From Gammaproteobacteria bacterium (GTDB lineage: Bacteria; Pseudomonadota; Gammaproteobacteria; GRL18): DNA of 24,518 nucleotides. The DNA is taken from NCBI GenBank assembly GCA_028571885.1, contig JAPVVU010000005.1, positions 1 to 24,518 of the forward strand, read 5' to 3'. Shown here piece by piece: positions 24,169-24,518 of the stretch. The notes beneath the pieces are model-generated. The model did not search any database, was not told the origin of the DNA, and saw nothing but the letters and a program-made list of their open reading frames with translations. Numbering within the stretch: position 1 is the stretch's first letter; every line of letters begins with the position of its first letter. The translations under genes and the position numbers were made by a program.

Positions 24169-24518
24169 TTATTGTTGAGGTGCTGCTGGTGCTGGTGCTG
24201 GTGCTGCTGGTGCTGCATATGGCTGTTGGTAACCGCCGCCATAGTATGGCTGTTGTTGGTAACCGCCGCCATAGTATGGCTGTTGTTGGTAACCGCCGCC
24301 GCCATAGTATGGCTGTTGATAACCACCATAACCAGGTCCATAACCACCGTAACCACGACCATAACCACCATAACGGTAATCATCATCATCATCATCAATC
24401 ATGTCTTCCATTTCTTCCATCCAGTATCTTGGATCCCATTCATCATATTCGTTACAATTAGGAATTTTACCATAAGGGCCATAACATTCATCGTTATCAC
24501 CACCCCAGAACGCTGAAA
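24169..24518 (-). CDS. Secreted Gly/Tyr/Gln-rich protein, sulfur-globule-protein-like (partial, N-terminus outside window)
   Basis: The frame stays open to the window edge. The first residues visible are SAFW, so the missing part is a signal peptide and the visible part is essentially the mature chain of about 114 residues. It has FWGGDNDECYGPYGK, two cysteines, the stretch YDEWDPRYWMEEMEDM followed by six aspartates, then Gly/Tyr repeats (YGGYGRGYGGYGPGYGG) and three to four copies of a QQPYYGGGYQ unit, ending in an Ala/Pro tail. I recall the DPRYWMEEME segment from proteins labelled sulfur globule family, an assignment I cannot verify here. An ATG at 24420 should not be taken as the start, since the signal-peptide junction lies upstream. 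Its Tyr/Gly repeats and SAFW junction match the 9763-10209 protein. Confidence 0.7.
   Translation of the reverse strand, partial: SAFWGGDNDECYGPYGKIPNCNEYDEWDPRYWMEEMEDMIDDDDDDYRYGGYGRGYGGYGPGYGGYQQPYYGGGGYQQQPYYGGGYQQQPYYGGGYQQPYAAPAAPAPAPAAPQQ
24221..24320 (-). repeat. Tandem 27-33-bp coding repeats
   Basis: Consecutive units containing GTAACCGCCGCCATAGTA are spaced 27, 30 and 33 bp apart. The units differ by whole codons (an extra Gln or Gly), so length changes keep the frame. They encode the QQPYYGGGYQ-type repeats. Confidence 0.85.

Noticed and set aside
24221..24320. Regularly spaced repeats that look CRISPR-like
   Set aside because: The units lie inside a coding frame, are contiguous without unique spacers, and differ by whole codons. 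There are no cas genes.
24172..24516. Plus-strand open frames and His/Asn-rich frames across the right-edge gene
   Set aside because: They mirror the Gly/Tyr/Gln repeats of the minus-strand gene. Only the minus frame gives a signal-peptide junction (SAFW).

Overview
The window looks like chromosomal DNA from a sulfur-oxidising gammaproteobacterium with an AT-rich genome. The main evidence is the dissimilatory adenylylsulfate (APS) reductase pair aprB-aprA at the left edge and two secreted Gly/Tyr/Asn/Gln-rich proteins that resemble sulfur-globule envelope proteins (one complete, one cut by the right edge). The housekeeping genes (bacterial-type proS with an editing insertion, oxygen-dependent hemF, ygiQ) fit an aerobic or facultative gammaproteobacterium. 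I cannot resolve the family or genus. I see no rRNA, tRNA, CRISPR array, phage module or intact transposase gene.

Layout. 1-1100: aprB and the start of aprA (minus strand), with a hairpin between them. 1333-4884: a minus-strand operon of a small four-helix membrane protein, a two-helix K+ channel-like protein with two RCK/TrkA-N domains, and a secreted Pro/Gln/Asn-rich repeat protein. 5078-6586: a membrane-anchored dynamin-like GTPase, closed by a strong hairpin terminator. 6666-6909: a non-autonomous mobile element (MITE). 6934-10209: a minus-strand block with a sulfur-globule-like secreted protein, an orphan ParA-type ATPase, a membrane-anchored TPR-like protein and a membrane-anchored Met/Ser-rich helical protein. 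10347-15537: a periplasmic adaptor and an RND permease, the latter with an unusual 230-residue C-terminal extension. 15538-16426: an intergenic region carrying a second MITE copy. 16427-19230 (plus strand): a MIF-like tautomerase, proS and a lytic transglycosylase. 19237-19376: convergent heptamer repeats that form an inverted repeat and run into the end of ygiQ. 19350-23978 (minus): hemF, a flavin reductase, a small membrane protein and ygiQ. 24076-24518: a terminator and the second sulfur-globule-like gene.

The clearest new observation is the MITE family. Two elements about 9.5 kb apart share 13-bp terminal inverted repeats that start GTAAC, an internal long palindrome, and a perfect 8-bp target duplication each (AACAAATG and GAAATATA). 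One copy is exactly 161 bp. The other has the same 161-bp unit with a decayed right end plus 83 bp that ends in an intact inverted repeat. Other points worth following are the RND permease tail, the association of an orphan ParA with a sulfur-globule-like gene, and the heptamer inverted repeat that supplies the C-terminus of YgiQ.
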